64,000 nt of DNA. Source: Arthrobacter sp. MYb213. GTDB lineage: Bacteria; Actinomycetota; Actinomycetes; Actinomycetales; Micrococcaceae. The notes below the pieces were generated by a model, which was given only the letters and a program-made list of their open reading frames with translations, was not told the origin of the DNA and did not search any database. A program made the position numbers and the translations under genes. Shown piece after piece: positions 61,393-64,000 of this stretch (position 1 is the first letter of the stretch; each line of letters begins with the position of its first letter). Location of the stretch: positions 527,514-591,513 of the forward strand of contig NZ_PCQA01000003.1 in NCBI RefSeq assembly GCF_002979915.1, given 5' to 3'.

Positions 61393-62883
61393 TTACGCCA
61401 GGGACGGAGCCTTGGAAAGCAGCTCTTCGATTTTTGATTTGCACCCTCCGCATCCGGTGCCTGCACGGCAGCTTTCTCCCACCTGCGCGACGGTTGTGCA
61501 TCCAGCGTCCACCGCATGGGCCACCTGTCCGTACGTGGCACCGGAACACCGGCACAGCTGATCTTCATCGCCGGGGATCGCAGAGATTTGATCCGTTGCC
61601 GGATCATCTAGGCGCAGCAGGCTAGAGCGGTCTTCCGGCAACGCGGTGCCCCGTTCATAGGCCAGCACAAGTTCGGCACTGGTTTGCGGCAATCCCATGG
61701 CCAGGAATCCGGTGATCGCATCCTGGCGGGTGACGATCTTGAGGTAGCGTCCGCGCGCAGGGTCTGCGTAGACGGTGGCCTGCAAGTCCGAATCGTCCCA
61801 AAAACCAGCGCTGATATCACCGGCGGCGGTCAGCTCGATGCCTTGGCCCTTGAGCATCAGTACGTCGGACGCGGAGAAGTCAGGAGCAGCAAGCGGCTCG
61901 GATGCGGCCGAACCAGTCAGCTGCAACAATAGTTGGGACAAAAATGCGGCCTGAGCCCACCCCGGGGCCAGCAATCCGACCGGCGGCTGTCCGGAAACTT
62001 CGGCGCAGTCACCCAAGGCGAAAATTCGCCCCTCGGTATCGGCGCATAGGAATTCATCGGTTTTGATACCACGGCCCACCGGCAGACCACAGCCCGATGC
62101 CAGCTCTGTTCTGGCGCGGACGCCCGTGGAAATGAGCAGGGCGTCTGCCTGGATCAGCCCGTGGGTGGAGGTCATCAAGCCGGTGAAACCCCGTGCATCC
62201 TTTTGAACGCCGGTTGCCTTGGCTCCCGGGATCACCTCGACACCGGCTTCGCGCAGATTACGGGTCAGCAACGCCCCTCCGTCTGCATCCACGACGCGTC
62301 CCAGGGGTGCCGGACCATGATGTACCAGTACCGGTTGTGCCCCGGTACGCGCAATTGCCAGGGCTGCCTCGATGCCCAGTACACCGCCGCCGAGAATCAA
62401 AATGCGTTGGCCAAGACCGATCGATTTGCGCAGCTGATGGGCATCTTCGACCGTGCGTAGGGCGAATACGCCGGCAGGCAGGGGAGCGTCGGTATGCGGT
62501 TCGAAGTTCAGGCCATTGAGCGTCGGGACCACGGCCCGGGCGCCGGTGGCGAAAACAAGCCGATCGTAGGACACATAGTCGTTGTCGTCCAGATGGATTC
62601 TGCGGCGTGAACGATCGATGCCGGTAGCCCGTACGCCCAAGCGCACTTGGATTCCGGCATCGGCCAGGCGTTGCGGATCCGCCATGCTCAGGTGCGCGAA
62701 CTCGGCGGCCCCCACCGCCAGCTCAGCGAGCAGCACACGGTTGTAAGCCAGCTGATCTTCGGCGCTGATCACCGTGATTTCGCATTGACCGGACGCCGCC
62801 GCGGGCAGCAGTCCCTCAACGAGGGAAGCTGCGACGGGACCGAAACCGATGATAATGATGCGTTGCGGGCGTTGCTCGTTCAT
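61393..62883 (-). CDS. FAD/NAD-dependent oxidoreductase with C-terminal [2Fe-2S] domain (NasB-like)
   Basis: 496 residues. The FAD motif is IIIIGFGPVAASLVEGLLP, the NAD motif ILGGGVLGIEAALAIA near 160 and the second FAD block IFALGDCAEVSG near 290. The C-terminal BFD-type domain has CRCSGATYGQVAHAVDAGC, then SCRAGTGCGGCK, four to six cysteines for a [2Fe-2S] cluster. It resembles the NirB N-terminal half without the sirohaem domain, like the NasB electron-transfer subunit of assimilatory nitrate reductases. It overlaps the catalytic subunit gene by 4 bp and should pass NADH electrons to it. Confidence 0.88.
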   Translation of the reverse strand: MNEQRPQRIIIIGFGPVAASLVEGLLPAAASGQCEITVISAEDQLAYNRVLLAELAVGAAEFAHLSMADPQRLADAGIQVRLGVRATGIDRSRRRIHLDDNDYVSYDRLVFATGARAVVPTLNGLNFEPHTDAPLPAGVFALRTVEDAHQLRKSIGLGQRILILGGGVLGIEAALAIARTGAQPVLVHHGPAPLGRVVDADGGALLTRNLREAGVEVIPGAKATGVQKDARGFTGLMTSTHGLIQADALLISTGVRARTELASGCGLPVGRGIKTDEFLCADTEGRIFALGDCAEVSGQPPVGLLAPGWAQAAFLSQLLLQLTGSAASEPLAAPDFSASDVLMLKGQGIELTAAGDISAGFWDDSDLQATVYADPARGRYLKIVTRQDAITGFLAMGLPQTSAELVLAYERGTALPEDRSSLLRLDDPATDQISAIPGDEDQLCRCSGATYGQVAHAVDAGCTTVAQVGESCRAGTGCGGCKSKIEELLSKAPSLA

Positions 62884-64000
62884 TGTTCCTCTTTCACAGC
62901 GCTCAGCGAAACCTGGGCGTGCTTGAATTCCGGCATCCTGCTGTGCGGGTCAACCTTCGCCTCGGTCAGCAGATTTGCGGTACCTGAGTTCGGGTAGTGG
63001 AAGGGTAAGAAGACCGTGTCTAGCCGGGCATCGGCGGTCAGCCGTGCGCGGGCGGTCACTTCACCGCGTTCATTGCTGATCACTACCTTCTGCCCCGGGA
63101 CAATCTGATGGGCGAGGGCTGTTGCCGGATGAATTTCAAGCAGTGGTTCCGGTGCGGCCTGGGCTAGCTCGGGAACGCGGCGAGTCTGCGCGCCGGACTG
63201 GTAGTGCTCAAGCAAGCGGCCGGTAACTAGTGACACGGACGAGTTGTTCTTCCGGGGTGCCGGCTGGAAATAAACAGGCACCAGCACAGCACGCTGGTCT
63301 TCATGGGCAAAACCATCAAGGAACAGCCGCGGGGTGCCATTTCGGATGCCGCGCTCGGCGATGACCTCGGTGCCTGCAGGGCACGGCCAATAGATGGCTG
63401 CCCCGGCGTCGAGGTCATCCCAACGCACTCCCGAGTAGTCCGCCAAGCCGCCGGCTGAAGCCAATTTGAGTTCCTCGAAGACTTCTTGGGCATCGGGGGA
63501 GAATCGTCCTGGAGCGTTCAGGCGTTGGGCGAGCTGGGAGAAGATCCACAGTTCATTGCGCGCATTTTCTGGTCCCGCCAAGGCAGCTCGGCGGCGCAAG
63601 ATTCGGCCCTCCAAGTTGGTCATGCTGCCTTCTTCTTCAGCCCATTGCAGCACCGGCAAGACCAGGTCCGCTTGGGCTGCAGTCTCTGAGAGGAAGAAAT
63701 CGCAGACCACCAAGAAATCCAGCCTGGACAGGGCCTGGATCACGCGCGACGCATCGGGTGCGGAGACCACCGGGTTAGCTCCGTGGATCATCATCATGCG
63801 TGGACCGCTCGGGGTACCTAGCGCGTCAAGGAGTTCAACGGCGGGAAGCCCGGGGCCGGGGATGATCTCGGGGTCAACACCCCAGACGCGGGCTACATGC
63901 GCACGGTGTTCGGGGTCGGTGATTTTGCGGTAGCCGGGAAGCTGGTCGCACTTTTGCCCGTGTTCCCGCCCGCCCTGCCCATTGCCCTGGCCGGTGAGGG
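62880..64000 (-). CDS. nasA: Assimilatory nitrate reductase catalytic subunit, C-terminal part (gene runs past the window end)
   Basis: The frame is open to base 64000, so the N-terminal part with the [4Fe-4S] cysteines is outside the window. The visible 373 residues contain the molybdopterin-binding blocks GQGNGQGGREHGQKCDQLPG, ARVWGVDPE, MIHGANPVV, DFFLSETAAQADLVLP with EEEGSMTNLEGR, and the C-terminal domain ending in DTVFLPFHYPNSGTANLLT. These place it in the NasA/NarB group that reduces nitrate to nitrite in the cytoplasm. It is cotranscribed with the NasB-like gene. Confidence 0.92.
   Translation of the reverse strand, partial: LTGQGNGQGGREHGQKCDQLPGYRKITDPEHRAHVARVWGVDPEIIPGPGLPAVELLDALGTPSGPRMMMIHGANPVVSAPDASRVIQALSRLDFLVVCDFFLSETAAQADLVLPVLQWAEEEGSMTNLEGRILRRRAALAGPENARNELWIFSQLAQRLNAPGRFSPDAQEVFEELKLASAGGLADYSGVRWDDLDAGAAIYWPCPAGTEVIAERGIRNGTPRLFLDGFAHEDQRAVLVPVYFQPAPRKNNSSVSLVTGRLLEHYQSGAQTRRVPELAQAAPEPLLEIHPATALAHQIVPGQKVVISNERGEVTARARLTADARLDTVFLPFHYPNSGTANLLTEAKVDPHSRMPEFKHAQVSLSAVKEEQ

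Noticed and set aside
1..64000. tRNA, rRNA, CRISPR array or known riboswitch
   Set aside because: I looked through the intergenic stretches for T-loop sequences, regular spaced repeats and common aptamer cores and found none that hold up; a covariance-model scan would be decisive.

Overview
The window looks like chromosomal DNA of a moderately high-GC actinobacterium. The best guess is Micrococcaceae (Arthrobacter/Glutamicibacter-like). The clues are the mix of GTG/TTG starts, dense ATGA-coupled operons, a cluster of SipW-dependent alternate-signal exported proteins, RlmN with a basic N-terminal extension, and a DUF2695 protein. The family assignment is inference from gene content. No rRNA, tRNA, CRISPR array, transposase or phage gene was recognised.

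Layout. 1-3.3 kb: end of a PspA gene facing a histidine kinase / response regulator / DUF4097 operon (envelope stress). 3.4-14 kb: a GNAT acetyltransferase, then a complete dipeptide-type ABC importer with an amidase (plus strand), facing a minus-strand aldehyde dehydrogenase - SDR - GntR/FCD regulator operon. A perfect FadR-type palindrome before the dehydrogenase and a near-match before the transporter suggest one regulon for uptake, hydrolysis and oxidation of an amide-containing substrate. 14.6-18.4 kb: small membrane protein, SGNH hydrolase, VOC protein, acyl-CoA thioesterase and glutaminase. 18.7-22.8 kb: a tightly coupled six-gene secretion cluster with three TasA/camelysin-like exported proteins, a SipW-type signal peptidase, a surface protein with a degenerate sorting tail, and a second signal peptidase fused to another membrane segment and an FN3-like domain. 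I regard this as the most interesting system here.

22.9-28 kb: a decayed copy of a TauE/SafE permease, a sarcosine-oxidase-like flavoprotein, the intact TauE/SafE gene, a multi-pass membrane protein with a GPP34-family gene, and a GntR regulator. 28.2-31.2 kb: a three-gene type III polyketide operon (synthase, methyltransferase, FAD monooxygenase) behind a 15-bp palindrome. 31.5-35.4 kb: MFS transporter, quinone oxidoreductase, a methyltransferase remnant and rlmN. 35.5-46.1 kb: an arabinofuranose/galactofuranose locus (YtfQRT-YjfF-type importer plus a 1,537-residue secreted GH43-GH51 enzyme). It is bounded by two 36-bp direct repeats, so it looks like an acquired island placed between rlmN and a carboxymuconolactone-decarboxylase-family gene.

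46.1-57.7 kb: that gene with a PLP aminotransferase, DUF2695, DedA, an ABC-2 exporter with its own two-component system (four coupled genes), DUF456, enoyl-CoA hydratase, acyl-CoA ligase, a two-domain VOC protein and an aldo/keto reductase. 57.8-64 kb: assimilatory nitrate/nitrite reduction with nirB and nirD divergent rather than in one operon, a 32-codon ORF coupled to nirD, a NasB-like flavoprotein and the C-terminal part of the nitrate reductase catalytic subunit, which runs off the window. Several start codons were moved downstream of the longest ORF because a ribosome binding site, stop overlap or family N-terminus supports it.
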